A stretch of 50,771 nt of DNA from Clostridia bacterium (GTDB taxonomy: Bacteria > Bacillota > Peptococcia > DRI-13 > UBA5745): positions 1 through 50,771 of the forward strand of contig JAHDPO010000033.1 of NCBI GenBank assembly GCA_018434325.1. The letters are read 5' to 3'. Positions within the stretch are counted from its first letter, which is position 1. Each line of letters begins with the position of its first letter. This document shows positions 40,994-50,713 of this stretch, in pieces. Both the position numbers and the translations under genes were made by a program. The notes under the pieces are model-generated. The model was not told the origin of the DNA, searched no databases, and saw only the letters and a list, made by a program, of their open reading frames with translations.

Positions 40994-41477
40994 GACGTTA
41001 AAATACGGTATGATAGATGCAAACTTTCACATCATTTATATTTATGCGGAAAATAGAAATTTTCCGCAGGAGGAAATACAGTTAAACTTAAACTATATCC
41101 TGACTTACCTTGAATGCTATCCTTGAAAAATGAGCAAAATTGCAAGTTTAAAGTGTGCTGTTGTTGTAAAAACAACGTTTTTACCCGCTTTCACCCCGTT
41201 TTTAGGCTAAAAACAGGTCAAATGATGTGGTTGACACCACTAAACTTGAAATTTTGCGCAGTTAGCACCCGCAATATATTGGGGTGCTGCAAAATTGAGC
41301 AGTTAGCTGCCGTATTAGTGATTACCTACAACCGCACTTTTTGCCCATTGGAGGGTGCATTTCTGTATAGCATAATTTTGCGGGAGATTATGGAGGAACG
41401 AAGATGAAAAAGACATACCTTTCCGCCAAGTCCACGGTATCATAGGGACAATTCAGGGAAAGCAAACTGAATACGGA
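40994..41477 (+). other. Structured intergenic stretch with a 13-codon ORF
   Basis: No substantial gene. It holds many hairpins: GCGGAAAAT/ATTTTCCGC (about 41045), GTTTTTA/TAAAAAC (about 41200), AGCACCC/GGGTGCT (about 41260). An imperfect inverted repeat pairs 41134-41154 with 41238-41258 (GCAAAATT and CAAGTTTA on each arm). A 13-codon ORF, 41404-41445, has a good SD (GGAGG) and reads MKKTYLSAKSTVS, perhaps the truncated start of a gene or a leader peptide. Confidence 0.45.
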
Positions 41478-41520
41478 AAAAGCAAGGGCGGGAACCGACG
41501 TTGATCCCCACTCTTGCTTT
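41478..41520 (-). terminator. Terminator of the giant surface protein gene
   Basis: On the minus strand AAAGCAAG pairs with CTTGCTTT, with further GGG/CCC pairs inside, followed by TTTCC. It lies 14 bases past the stop codon. Confidence 0.8.
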
Positions 41521-41533
41521 GTATGCGTGTACG

Positions 41534-44500
41534 TTATTTACTTTTTCTTACGCCATTTCCGTCTATCTCATAGCCGTCCACCTTGGTGTCTTTAGCAAGG
41601 GAGCCGTCGGCATTGAAGTAGTACCACTTGCCGCCGATCTGGAGCCACTTGCCGGATACCATATTGCCAGAAGCATCGAAGTAATAGGTCTTTTGGGCAT
41701 CGCCGCTGCCTATATCCCACCAGCCCACAGCAGCCTTATTGCCGGAATAATAGCGCCAGTTGTCGCCGTTCTTTATCCAGCCGGTTTTCAGCGTTCCGTT
41801 TGTTTCAAAGAAATACTTCACGCCGTCAATAGTCTGCGTCCCGGCGAGAACCTTGCCGCCCTTATAGTAGAGCCACTGTCCGGCATCGTTTTTCGCCCAG
41901 CCCTGGGCTGTTGCAGGATCGATGGTCAGCTTGATATAGCGGTGGAGCATGGAACTGACCTCCGCACGGGTGGCATTGGATTTCGGATTGAACCTATTGC
42001 CGCTGCCACCCATCATGATACCCGCTTGCTGCATTGCTGCCACTGCTGCTTTGTAAACGCTGCCGATAGAGGAAGCATCCGCATAGGCGGTAGCTTCACG
42101 GGTCACGGGCAGTTTGTAGCCGGTGGCTTTTGCGTAGTTTGCGAAAATGACCGCAATTTCCTCACGGGTGATTGCCCGGTCAGGTGCGAATTGCTGGTTG
42201 CCGATGCCCTGCACGATACCCTTCTTGTACGCCCATTCAATATAAGGGAGGAAGGCGCTGTCGGCCTTCACATCGGTAAAGCTGTTTGTGGTGTATGCTT
42301 TCACATCCACGCCGGCCAGTCTGCCGAGAGCCGTTACCAGCATTCCCCGCGTCATGGCGGTGTCAGGTGCAAAAGTAGTTTTTGATGTACCGGAGAGAAG
42401 TCCTCTGCCGACTACATAATCAATGGATTCTTTGCCCCAATGGGTTCCGATATCCGTAAACTTGGCGCTTGGAGCCGAGTAGCCCACGCCGTACACCGAG
42501 AAGTGGCCGGTGGGGATCAGCAGGCTCCTGCTGTTTGCGTCATAAGCGGAACCGTCAATGCGCTGTGCTTTGCCGTTTGCGTCCACATACACGCCGAACA
42601 GATAGCCCACAGCCTCATTCTTGCCCGGAGTGTAAGGGATGGAAAGGGTTGCTGCTCCGCTGCCGAGGCTGGTGATGTCCACGGTTTTGCCGTCCTTGAC
42701 ATAGCTGACGGTAATGTTATACACCGGTCTGTTTCCAAGGAGGGCCTTTGCTTCCTTGGAGAGCCCGGTCGCCGGGGCGATAGTGATACTGATATTGCCA
42801 TCGCTCTGCTTCTGGATTTCCTTGAGAGCATTCAAATCAAGTCCGAGGGAAACAGGCGCGCCGCTGATTTCAAGGCTTGTTACCCCTGCGTTCACAAGGC
42901 TGTTCAGGGAGCTTTGGGTCAGGGTAGTCGTCAGAGAGGTTGCACCCTCGGGCATGGTGACATCCAGCTCTACCGAGATACCGTTTGCGGTTTTGCCCTG
43001 TGCCTTGGCGTCAGCTTGCGCCTTTGCAATGGCGTCGGTGATGGCTTTATCCGGGATAACCGCGCTGGCCGCGCCATTTTCACCGACTGTCGCCGTGACG
43101 GAAGCTGCCGCCGTTACCGGCTGGTTGGGTGTTGTGCCGGGGGTGGCAGTCGGGGTCGTACCGCCAGAACTGTCGGATGAGGAACCGCCACCGCCGCTAC
43201 CACCGCCGTTATAGCTCCAGACTGCCGTAACCGTCAGATCAGCAGTCACGTTATCAAAGGATTTATCCCAGCCAGTAAATGTGTAGCTGCTGCGGCTGAC
43301 CATTGGAGCGGTTGCCGCGCCGCCCTTGGCAATTATCTGCGTCAGATTGCCGCCGCCAGTGCGTGTGCCGCCATTTAAGTTGAAGGTGACGGTATAGGTC
43401 TGTTCCGCAACAGTCAATGTTCCGTCTGTGCGGGTTGTAATAGTGTAATTATCCGTTGCCGTGCCACCGGTGAGTGTTATGGCATAGCTGCCCGGCGTAT
43501 TGCCATCAAAGGTCGGGCAAGCCAGCGTAGGCTCTGCACTCAGAGCATCTGCCTTAGTCTTTCCGGGAGCCAGGTTGTTCGCCGTATAGGTTAGCGTGGG
43601 CAGGCTGCCTCCCTTTATCACAGATTTATTATCGGCGGTAAGCGTAATCTGCCGCTTTTCGATGGTAAAGGTGAATGCTTCGCTGCCCGTGTAGTTTGCG
43701 TTGCTGTCGGGCACCGAAATGGTCAGCTTGTAAGCCCCCGCATTTGTGGGAGCCGTTGCGCTGTTGTAGGAACCGCTGTCAGTGGATTCATATTTCCATA
43801 CCAACTCAGACACCGGAACAGAACCGCCAGTTACTGTAATCGTACCGGTGTAGGCGGTTGCCGTGCCGTCGTAAGTCTTACTGTCTATGGTGATTCCGCC
43901 AATCGTCACCGCTGTTTTTGCCGTTACCGTTACCTTGCGGCTGACGGTGAAGCTGCTTGGCAAGGTGAGCCATGCCGGAGCAGCAGGATACGAGATTGCG
44001 CCGGTGAAGGTTACGTTGTTGCCAGCCGAGGTCGTATTAAGCGGCCCACCAGCCCAGCTTATGGCATAGCTAATGTTCTCGCCTTGAACGGACATATTGC
44101 CGCTTGTGGGGAGGACATTGGCTATCTCCAGCGCAGATGCCGCCGCTGATCCGCCGTGGGAGCCCGTCAGCACACTTGCGTCACCAAACGCAGGATTCAC
44201 CGCTGTAATCGGTGTCACGGTAACATTCACGCTCTTCGTGACGCTGCCGACATTAATATTCGCATTGCCGGTGAGTGTGCCTGTCACTTGATAAGTCGTA
44301 CCCTTGGCATTGTAAGTTGTCGTAGTGCTCCATATGATGGGCAGGGTGGCCGTAGCGCCGCTGTCGGTGGTGACACTCACGCTTGCGGGCAAGCCTGACA
44401 TATTCACAACAGCCTGTGCGGTCGCGACATTGCGCATTTCGTATGCGGTTTTGCTCACATCGCTTACGGTTGTGCTGATGCTCTGCACCATAGCCTTGCT

Positions 44501-47500
44501 CACTGTCAGGCCGTTGACCGCACAGGTTTTGGTCACGCCGCCATCGGAGTAGGATAGGGTAACGGAGGTATCTCCCACGCTAAAACTGCCGCCGTTTGTA
44601 TAGCTGATTGCACAATCGCCGGTATTCAGCGTCTTTGTGCCGCCGCTGGCATAGGTGGCAGTGACGACCATACCGGCAGGGTCAAAAGTATCGCCATATA
44701 CATAGGTCTTCTTCGTGGGTGCGGTGGTAGCCGCGATGCCCGACAGCGAATCCGCCGTAACCGTCAACTGAACGGTTCCGGTGGCGGTGGTATAATTGGC
44801 GCCGTCGGTGGGGGTGAATTCCCAAGTGTACCCCTTTGTTCCGACTGTGAATGCCGTTCCCGCCGCCAGTGCCAGCGTGCCGGTGGTGCTGCCGTCCTTT
44901 TGCAGTTTGCCGCTCACTGTGGCAATAGGGGTTATGGGATAAATTGCCCCGCCGCTGTAGGACACCGTCCCAACATTCGGGGTGGCCTTCACGGAGGTGA
45001 AGCTGTAGGTGGCTGTGGCGTACTGATAGTTCGTGCCGCCGTTCTTGATTGCGGTGATGGTGGCAGCACCCACGCCTGTGATGCTGACTTCGCCGGTATT
45101 GGTATTCACAGCAACAGAAGTGTCGCCAGCGGTCACCTCCCAAGTCACCGCACCCGTGCCGCTGCCGCCGGCAGTGGATAGAGTGAAGGCGTCGCCATAA
45201 GCGATAGCGCCGGTGGGCTTGCCGATGATGGTCAGTGCAGCCTGCTGTGCCTTGGTGATGGCGAATGTCGTACTGCCGCTTACCGTGTAATTGCCTCCCG
45301 CTGCGTTTGTGAGAATGACGGCCGCCGTGCCGGCATTGGTATTGTTGCTGTAGGACACCGTATACTCGTTGGCCGGGATGGTTGTCGCGCCATCCTTGAC
45401 GGTAACGGCGGGTGTCTTTGCTGTGCCGTCATATACATAGCTGCTTTGGGACAACTCGATGGTGGGGTTCGTTACCGTCTTTACGAAGTACGGAAGACCG
45501 CCGTTGACGGATGATGAATACGCCCATTTCATCCAATCAGTATGGAACTCCGTGCCGCTCTTTAAGGTATCCGCAAATGCTTGCGTTTTCATTGATGCCA
45601 ATGCCTTACCCTCACAGTCCGTCCCCAATGTGCCTTGGGTAACGCCCGCTGCTATTGCGTCAGTATTCCAATAGGAATATGTAATGGTAGCGCCGTTGAT
45701 AATCCCGGCCAGTCCGCCTGCATACGCATTGTTTGTAGTGGCGGAAATATTGCCCGCAGCATAACAATTTGTGATTGTGCCGTTGTTGTAATTGTACCCG
45801 ACAATCCCGCCGGATATATTATAACTGTTCCCGGTGGTCTCGACATCACAGGTGCTATAGCAATTACTGATTATGCCGCCTTCGCTGTACCCTGCGATTC
45901 CGCCGGCCAGATTTGATGTGCCGCCGCTCCCGGTTGCCTTAACACTGCCGCTTACCCCAAGATTTTTGACTGTGCTGCCCATACCTAAATAGCCAAACAG
46001 CCCCGCATGCTTTCTGTTATCTGAACACATAGTTGTAACATTTGCATAAAGCCCCGACACCGTATGCCCGTTTCCATCGAACACGCCCGTAAACTGTCGG
46101 TCATAATTCCCAATCGGTACCCAACCCTCATCGCCGTTGAGATTGGTGTATGATGCGCCGTAGCCGGAGAGGTCAATGTCGTCCATCAGAATATAACGTT
46201 TGCCGTTGAAGTTGGGATTCCCCGCATTCACCTGCTCCGCCAGCTTGGCAAGTTGGGCGGCGGTGCCTATTTGGTAGGGGGCAGTCTGCGAACCATCGCC
46301 GCTAAAATCGCATTCTTCGTGGGTAAACTGTACTGCCGCGGTTTGGGTCAGCGTTACACCATCCGCCGCTGCGGTGTAGGTCACGGTTTCGGCTGTCATA
46401 TTCGTCACAGTGAAGGTTGCTTTTCCGGCGCTGTCTGTAACGCCGCCGTTCACCGGTGTTATGGTTGAGTTTCCGGACCCTTGGCTTAGCGTTACTGTCA
46501 TACCGCTTCCCAAAGTATCCCCATTTGCTTTTTTCAGCGTTACGGTAACAGTCGAGTTGTCAATACCGCCGATATACACAGAGGTGGGATCGGCTGTAAC
46601 AGTGGACTTATCTTTATCAACGCCACTGCTCCTGATCGTGTAGGTCACGCCGGGTTTTTCACCCTTGAAGCTGCCGATACCGCTGAGCTTTACGGTAACT
46701 TCTCCCGGGTTGGTGCCGGCGCTGGTGGTGCCTTCCACGTTGTCCGAGCTGGTGACGGCTACGGTATAATCTGTACCCTTCGTAAGCGCCGCGCCGTCAA
46801 AGGTGACGGTTAATGTCGGCGCAATGAGACTGCCGGTATAAGTGTAAGGCCCGCCCGCGCTTACCGTTGCGTTTGCGATATCCCGCTCGGTGAGGTAAAG
46901 GCCGCCGGCGCCGGATTGGAGGCCGGAAGCAAATCTCGACAGAATGGGCAGCTTGTCGTCCGCGAAAGTCCAGACAATGCCGCTCCATGCACCGCTGTCC
47001 CAATTGCCTGCTGTCGTCCAGAATGCGGCGGTGTTGGCTTGGGCAATGCTAAAATCCGCACCATCAAGATTGTTTAGCCCTTTATTATTGCCGCCGCCTT
47101 TCATGCCGGAAAAGGCATAATTATTCTTGAACGTTCCCGCCCCGGTATTGCTGCCCACAACCCGGTGGACAGATAAACTGTTCTGTGCCACGCTTGGATT
47201 CAGCGCGGCGCAGTTCTTTAACTCTCCCCCCGTCATACCGGCGATGCCGCCCGCCATACTGCTGCCGCTGACCGCGTTGGCGGCGTAGCAGTAGCTAAGT
47301 GCCGCGCACTCACCGGCGATACCGCCGATTTTATTGCCGGTTCCTTTAACACTGCCGGTGGCATAGCAGTTTGCAATCGCGCATCGCGCGACGCCGACCA
47401 TGCCGCCGACATTATTGAAACCGCTTACTTCTCCTTCCATAAAGCAGCCCGACACGATGCCGCTTGCCTGGGTAATTCCCGCGATGCCGCCTGTGCCGCC

Positions 47501-50500
47501 TGTGTTGGCTGAGGTAATGTTTACCGATGTCAGTCCCAGATTGGAAATGGGGCCATCCGCCAAGCCAAACAAGCCGGTATAGTAAAGACTGTTATTGATA
47601 TACAGCCCGCTGATCGTTTTATAGTTCCCGTCAAAGCTGCCTTTAAATGTAGTACTGGTGTTATTTCCAATCGGAATCCAGCCCTTGCCGCCGTTATAGG
47701 ACGCGCCATAGGCCGAGAGGTCAATATCGACGGTTAGCTGGTAGGATGCGTTCCTATAGGTTTCATTTCCCGCATTCACCAGCTCCGCAAGCCTTACAAG
47801 CTGTGCGGCGGTTGCGATTTGGTAGGGATCGGGTTGGCTGCCCGTACCGCCTGCGAAGTATTCCCCGCTGATGTGTCCGGGCAGGGTGTCATCCTGCGTA
47901 CCCGTTTCAAAATCGGCCAGAACAGGCAGCTTGCCGTTCGCATATGTCCATGCGCTATCACCCCCGAACAGCGTTTGAAAGAAGCCGTCCTCTTGGATGT
48001 CTGCGGCGGATTTGTCCTCGCCGTTTTTGTTCCCCGCCGTACCGCCGCTGACCGGGTTGCCATTCATCAGCATGCCGGAGAAGGCCGCGTTGCTGGAAAG
48101 CGTGCCGCCAGCACACGCTATGCGCCCAGTCTCGTTTTGGGCAGAACTACTGTTGACGGAGGGGTTCAAAGCGGCGCAGTTTTGCACCGTGCCGTAAACA
48201 TGTCCCGCTATACCGCCGACACTAAAGTGACCGGCGACCGCGCTGGTGGCGTAGCAGTATTGCATCGTGCCTGAGTATCCCACTTGACCTGTTATACCGC
48301 CGGCAAATTGATTATAGCCTGTCATGACTACGCTGCCGGCGGCGTAGCAGTTTTTTATTGGGCCGTCAAGCGCGCCAGCCACACCGCCGACATATTGGGT
48401 GCCGCGCATCGAGCCGGTGACATAGCACTGTTCGATGGAGCTGTCCGAATAAGCACGGCCTACCAGGCCGCCGACATATTCCCCTCCGGTGATGCTTGCA
48501 TTTACAATGCCAAGTTTTTTCACCACGGCACTGCTCCCTGAAACATAGCCGAACAGCCCTGCGTAGTCAAGTGCCTGGTTGTCGATATAAAGCCCGGTAA
48601 TGGTTTTGCCGTTGCCGTCAAAGGTACCCATGAACGGAGCATAGGGAGAAGGCGTCCCAATCGGCACCCAGCCCTTGCCGCCGTTATAGGACGCGCTATA
48701 GGCCGAGAGGTCGAGATCGGCGGTTAGCTGGTAATGTTTGCTGTTGTAATCAACATTCCCCGCATTCACCAGCTCCGCCAGCTTGGCCAGTTGGGCCGCC
48801 GTGCCAATGAGGTAGGGAGCCTCAGCAGTACCCGCACCCGAGAAGTTGGGGGCGGTATCGTCCGTGATATGCACAGGCATATCCACCGCCGAACCGAAGC
48901 CGGGCAGCTTGCCGTTTTCAATCGTCCAGCCGTCGGTAGCTGTAAAGCGAGTGGCGATGCCGCCGTCCGCCTTGATGTCGGCGGCGGACATATCTGCGCC
49001 GTCCAACCCATCTGCGGTTTTATCGCTTCCGCCGCCGGTCATGCCGCTAAATGCCACATTGCCGGAGAGGGTACCCATATAATTAGCTCCCGTCACTCGC
49101 CCGCCATCGGAGGCGCTTGCCTTTACATCAGAATTCAGCGCGGCGCAGCTTTGCAGGATGCAGTTTTCACCGTTCATCCCCGCAATGCCGCCAACGCATT
49201 CCGAACCTTTGACCGCGCCGGTGGCATAACAGTATTCAACAGTGCCATTATCTTCAACCATTCCGATTACGCCGCCGACCCAGTTGTTGCCGTTGACTGT
49301 GGCAGTGGAATACGAGTGCTGTAAGGGGCCCCCGCTCACCCTGCCGGCCACCCCGCCCGTCCAACTGGCACTGCCGCTGACCATACCGGCAAACGAGCAA
49401 GCCTTGATTAGGGAGGCGCTAGTATCAACCCAGCCAACCACGCCGCCAATATTGCTGCCGCCGCTGACCGTTCCGTTGCCCCGGCAATTTTCAATATTAC
49501 CGGCATCTATATAACCGGCAATTGCACCAGCCCAGTCGCCCGCATGAATATTGACTGCCGACAGGGAGAGAGATGTGATACTGCCGCCTGAAACACAACC
49601 GAACAACCCGGCATTATCAAGGTTGGCGTCGTTGATGTACAGACCTGAAATTGTATGTCCATCTCCATCAAAACTGCCTTTGAAGGGCTTTCCATCAATT
49701 CCGATCGGCACCCAGCCCTTGCCGCCGTTATACGAAGCGCCATAGCCGGAGAGGTCGATATCGTTTTGCAGTTCCAGATAGACGGTGATTGTGCTGTCGT
49801 TGAATAAAAAGGTCTCCAATCGTCCCGCGTTGACCAGCGTGGCGATCTCCGCAAGCTGAGCCGCCGTAGTGATTTCCAGCGGACTGGTGTCTGTACCGCC
49901 GCCGCCCATGCGCATCATCATCCGCTGGGCAGGGATATACACCGTGATGCGGGGCGCTTCCACGCCATCCGCCATGGCATAGCCTTCGCCCGGCAGGGCG
50001 TCAAACACATAAAGCCCACTCTGGGGGAAGTCCTCGTTATAGTCCTGCTCGGTCTGCCATGTTACAGGAATTTCTGCGGGTTTTCCGTACACAGTGCCGC
50101 TCACTGTTTCGGGGAACACCGTCTGCGCTGTGTTCTGCCAGCGGATTTCATCTGATAATTCCGCAAATACTGTCACTGTGCCGGTACTCTTGCCTACTGT
50201 TACGCTGATGGTCGGCAGAACGGCGCTGACTGCGAAACCTTCAACGTTAGCGGTAAAGATGTAAGCTCCGGCCTTTTCGCCGTCCAACTCCGGCTCGGAC
50301 GCCCAAGTCACAGCAACCGGGATTGTCTTTTCCGTGATTTGGGGTGCTTCGATTTTCGGTGGTTCGCTTGTGTCAGGTTCAGCGACCGATGCTGTAGCTG
50401 CAAGGTCGGGTGCTGTACTTTCGCTCTCCACAGGGGATAGCCCGCTGTCTACGGGCGGTGCTTCGGATGGTTGCACCGGCTCTTTTGTCTCCGGCACGGC

Positions 50501-50536
50501 CGCGTCCGTAGCTGTGGCAACGCAAACCGTAGCCAT
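41534..50536 (-). CDS. Giant mosaic surface protein (GLUG, Ig-like, SLH, cell-wall-binding repeats)
   Basis: A protein of about 3000 residues for the cell surface. Acidic/Pro-rich N terminus (1-70) and a b-rich region are followed by GLUG-rich blocks at about 210-550, 570-870, 895-1195 and 1410-1690. Each opens with a TAAQLA(K/R)LA(E)LVNAG-type segment and an NGGKGWVPIG motif. Between the blocks lie Ig/Big_1-like parts (about 1310-1410). Several MBG/Ig repeats (about 1700-2370), an InlB-type repeat (about 2380-2440) and a Gly/Ser linker (about 2445-2470) follow. Three SLH domains (about 2686-2866) bind pyruvylated wall polymers, and four to five choline/glucan-binding-type repeats end the protein. 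There is no convincing signal peptide: TTG 50539/ATG 50536 starts directly with VCVATATDAA. A probable 5' truncation is discussed in the findings. Confidence 0.88.
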   Translation of the reverse strand: MATVCVATATDAAVPETKEPVQPSEAPPVDSGLSPVESESTAPDLAATASVAEPDTSEPPKIEAPQITEKTIPVAVTWASEPELDGEKAGAYIFTANVEGFAVSAVLPTISVTVGKSTGTVTVFAELSDEIRWQNTAQTVFPETVSGTVYGKPAEIPVTWQTEQDYNEDFPQSGLYVFDALPGEGYAMADGVEAPRITVYIPAQRMMMRMGGGGTDTSPLEITTAAQLAEIATLVNAGRLETFLFNDSTITVYLELQNDIDLSGYGASYNGGKGWVPIGIDGKPFKGSFDGDGHTISGLYINDANLDNAGLFGCVSGGSITSLSLSAVNIHAGDWAGAIAGYIDAGNIENCRGNGTVSGGSNIGGVVGWVDTSASLIKACSFAGMVSGSASWTGGVAGRVSGGPLQHSYSTATVNGNNWVGGVIGMVEDNGTVEYCYATGAVKGSECVGGIAGMNGENCILQSCAALNSDVKASASDGGRVTGANYMGTLSGNVAFSGMTGGGSDKTADGLDGADMSAADIKADGGIATRFTATDGWTIENGKLPGFGSAVDMPVHITDDTAPNFSGAGTAEAPYLIGTAAQLAKLAELVNAGNVDYNSKHYQLTADLDLSAYSASYNGGKGWVPIGTPSPYAPFMGTFDGNGKTITGLYIDNQALDYAGLFGYVSGSSAVVKKLGIVNASITGGEYVGGLVGRAYSDSSIEQCYVTGSMRGTQYVGGVAGALDGPIKNCYAAGSVVMTGYNQFAGGITGQVGYSGTMQYCYATSAVAGHFSVGGIAGHVYGTVQNCAALNPSVNSSSAQNETGRIACAGGTLSSNAAFSGMLMNGNPVSGGTAGNKNGEDKSAADIQEDGFFQTLFGGDSAWTYANGKLPVLADFETGTQDDTLPGHISGEYFAGGTGSQPDPYQIATAAQLVRLAELVNAGNETYRNASYQLTVDIDLSAYGASYNGGKGWIPIGNNTSTTFKGSFDGNYKTISGLYINNSLYYTGLFGLADGPISNLGLTSVNITSANTGGTGGIAGITQASGIVSGCFMEGEVSGFNNVGGMVGVARCAIANCYATGSVKGTGNKIGGIAGECAALSYCYAANAVSGSSMAGGIAGMTGGELKNCAALNPSVAQNSLSVHRVVGSNTGAGTFKNNYAFSGMKGGGNNKGLNNLDGADFSIAQANTAAFWTTAGNWDSGAWSGIVWTFADDKLPILSRFASGLQSGAGGLYLTERDIANATVSAGGPYTYTGSLIAPTLTVTFDGAALTKGTDYTVAVTSSDNVEGTTSAGTNPGEVTVKLSGIGSFKGEKPGVTYTIRSSGVDKDKSTVTADPTSVYIGGIDNSTVTVTLKKANGDTLGSGMTVTLSQGSGNSTITPVNGGVTDSAGKATFTVTNMTAETVTYTAAADGVTLTQTAAVQFTHEECDFSGDGSQTAPYQIGTAAQLAKLAEQVNAGNPNFNGKRYILMDDIDLSGYGASYTNLNGDEGWVPIGNYDRQFTGVFDGNGHTVSGLYANVTTMCSDNRKHAGLFGYLGMGSTVKNLGVSGSVKATGSGGTSNLAGGIAGYSEGGIISNCYSTCDVETTGNSYNISGGIVGYNYNNGTITNCYAAGNISATTNNAYAGGLAGIINGATITYSYWNTDAIAAGVTQGTLGTDCEGKALASMKTQAFADTLKSGTEFHTDWMKWAYSSSVNGGLPYFVKTVTNPTIELSQSSYVYDGTAKTPAVTVKDGATTIPANEYTVSYSNNTNAGTAAVILTNAAGGNYTVSGSTTFAITKAQQAALTIIGKPTGAIAYGDAFTLSTAGGSGTGAVTWEVTAGDTSVAVNTNTGEVSITGVGAATITAIKNGGTNYQYATATYSFTSVKATPNVGTVSYSGGAIYPITPIATVSGKLQKDGSTTGTLALAAGTAFTVGTKGYTWEFTPTDGANYTTATGTVQLTVTADSLSGIAATTAPTKKTYVYGDTFDPAGMVVTATYASGGTKTLNTGDCAISYTNGGSFSVGDTSVTLSYSDGGVTKTCAVNGLTVSKAMVQSISTTVSDVSKTAYEMRNVATAQAVVNMSGLPASVSVTTDSGATATLPIIWSTTTTYNAKGTTYQVTGTLTGNANINVGSVTKSVNVTVTPITAVNPAFGDASVLTGSHGGSAAASALEIANVLPTSGNMSVQGENISYAISWAGGPLNTTSAGNNVTFTGAISYPAAPAWLTLPSSFTVSRKVTVTAKTAVTIGGITIDSKTYDGTATAYTGTITVTGGSVPVSELVWKYESTDSGSYNSATAPTNAGAYKLTISVPDSNANYTGSEAFTFTIEKRQITLTADNKSVIKGGSLPTLTYTANNLAPGKTKADALSAEPTLACPTFDGNTPGSYAITLTGGTATDNYTITTRTDGTLTVAEQTYTVTFNLNGGTRTGGGNLTQIIAKGGAATAPMVSRSSYTFTGWDKSFDNVTADLTVTAVWSYNGGGSGGGGSSSDSSGGTTPTATPGTTPNQPVTAAASVTATVGENGAASAVIPDKAITDAIAKAQADAKAQGKTANGISVELDVTMPEGATSLTTTLTQSSLNSLVNAGVTSLEISGAPVSLGLDLNALKEIQKQSDGNISITIAPATGLSKEAKALLGNRPVYNITVSYVKDGKTVDITSLGSGAATLSIPYTPGKNEAVGYLFGVYVDANGKAQRIDGSAYDANSRSLLIPTGHFSVYGVGYSAPSAKFTDIGTHWGKESIDYVVGRGLLSGTSKTTFAPDTAMTRGMLVTALGRLAGVDVKAYTTNSFTDVKADSAFLPYIEWAYKKGIVQGIGNQQFAPDRAITREEIAVIFANYAKATGYKLPVTREATAYADASSIGSVYKAAVAAMQQAGIMMGGSGNRFNPKSNATRAEVSSMLHRYIKLTIDPATAQGWAKNDAGQWLYYKGGKVLAGTQTIDGVKYFFETNGTLKTGWIKNGDNWRYYSGNKAAVGWWDIGSGDAQKTYYFDASGNMVSGKWLQIGGKWYYFNADGSLAKDTKVDGYEIDGNGVRKSK

Positions 50537-50567
50537 CAAAGACTCCGGCAGACTTAGCTTATTTAAT

Positions 50568-50612
50568 GGGCGTGTCGCAAAACGTTAATAAAAAACGTTG
50601 GGCGATACGCCC
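50568..50612. repeat. Near-perfect inverted repeat, IS-end-like
   Basis: GGGCGTGTCGC-AA-AACGTT and AACGTT-G-GCGATACGCCC (one mismatch in the outer 11 bp) with a seven-base centre. It lies 32 bases upstream of the giant ORF start. The look is of two abutting transposon ends or a solo hairpin; no transposase is present. Confidence 0.6.
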
Positions 50613-50686
50613 TTGTTTGAGATATTCAGACAAGAAAACACCTTAAATAGAGGGCTGCATCACCATTTTAGCCTTCAATTAGGCAC

Positions 50687-50713
50687 AAAAAACAAGGGGA
50701 AGGCCTTTCCCCT
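50687..50713 (-). terminator. Terminator for a gene beyond the right edge
   Basis: GGGGAA/TTCCCC stem (50696-50712) followed on the minus strand by TTGTTTTTTG. The remaining sequence to the window edge contains a TGTGGATAA, but no gene. It implies a minus-strand gene ending outside the window. Confidence 0.7.

Noticed and set aside
41114-41407. 97-codon plus-strand ORF
   Set aside because: Cys-rich, no SD, and it runs through hairpin-forming intergenic sequence.
41501-42385. 294-codon plus-strand ORF opposite the SLH region
   Set aside because: Antisense of conserved SLH and wall-binding repeats; no SD and no recognisable domain. The minus-strand frame has clear protein motifs.
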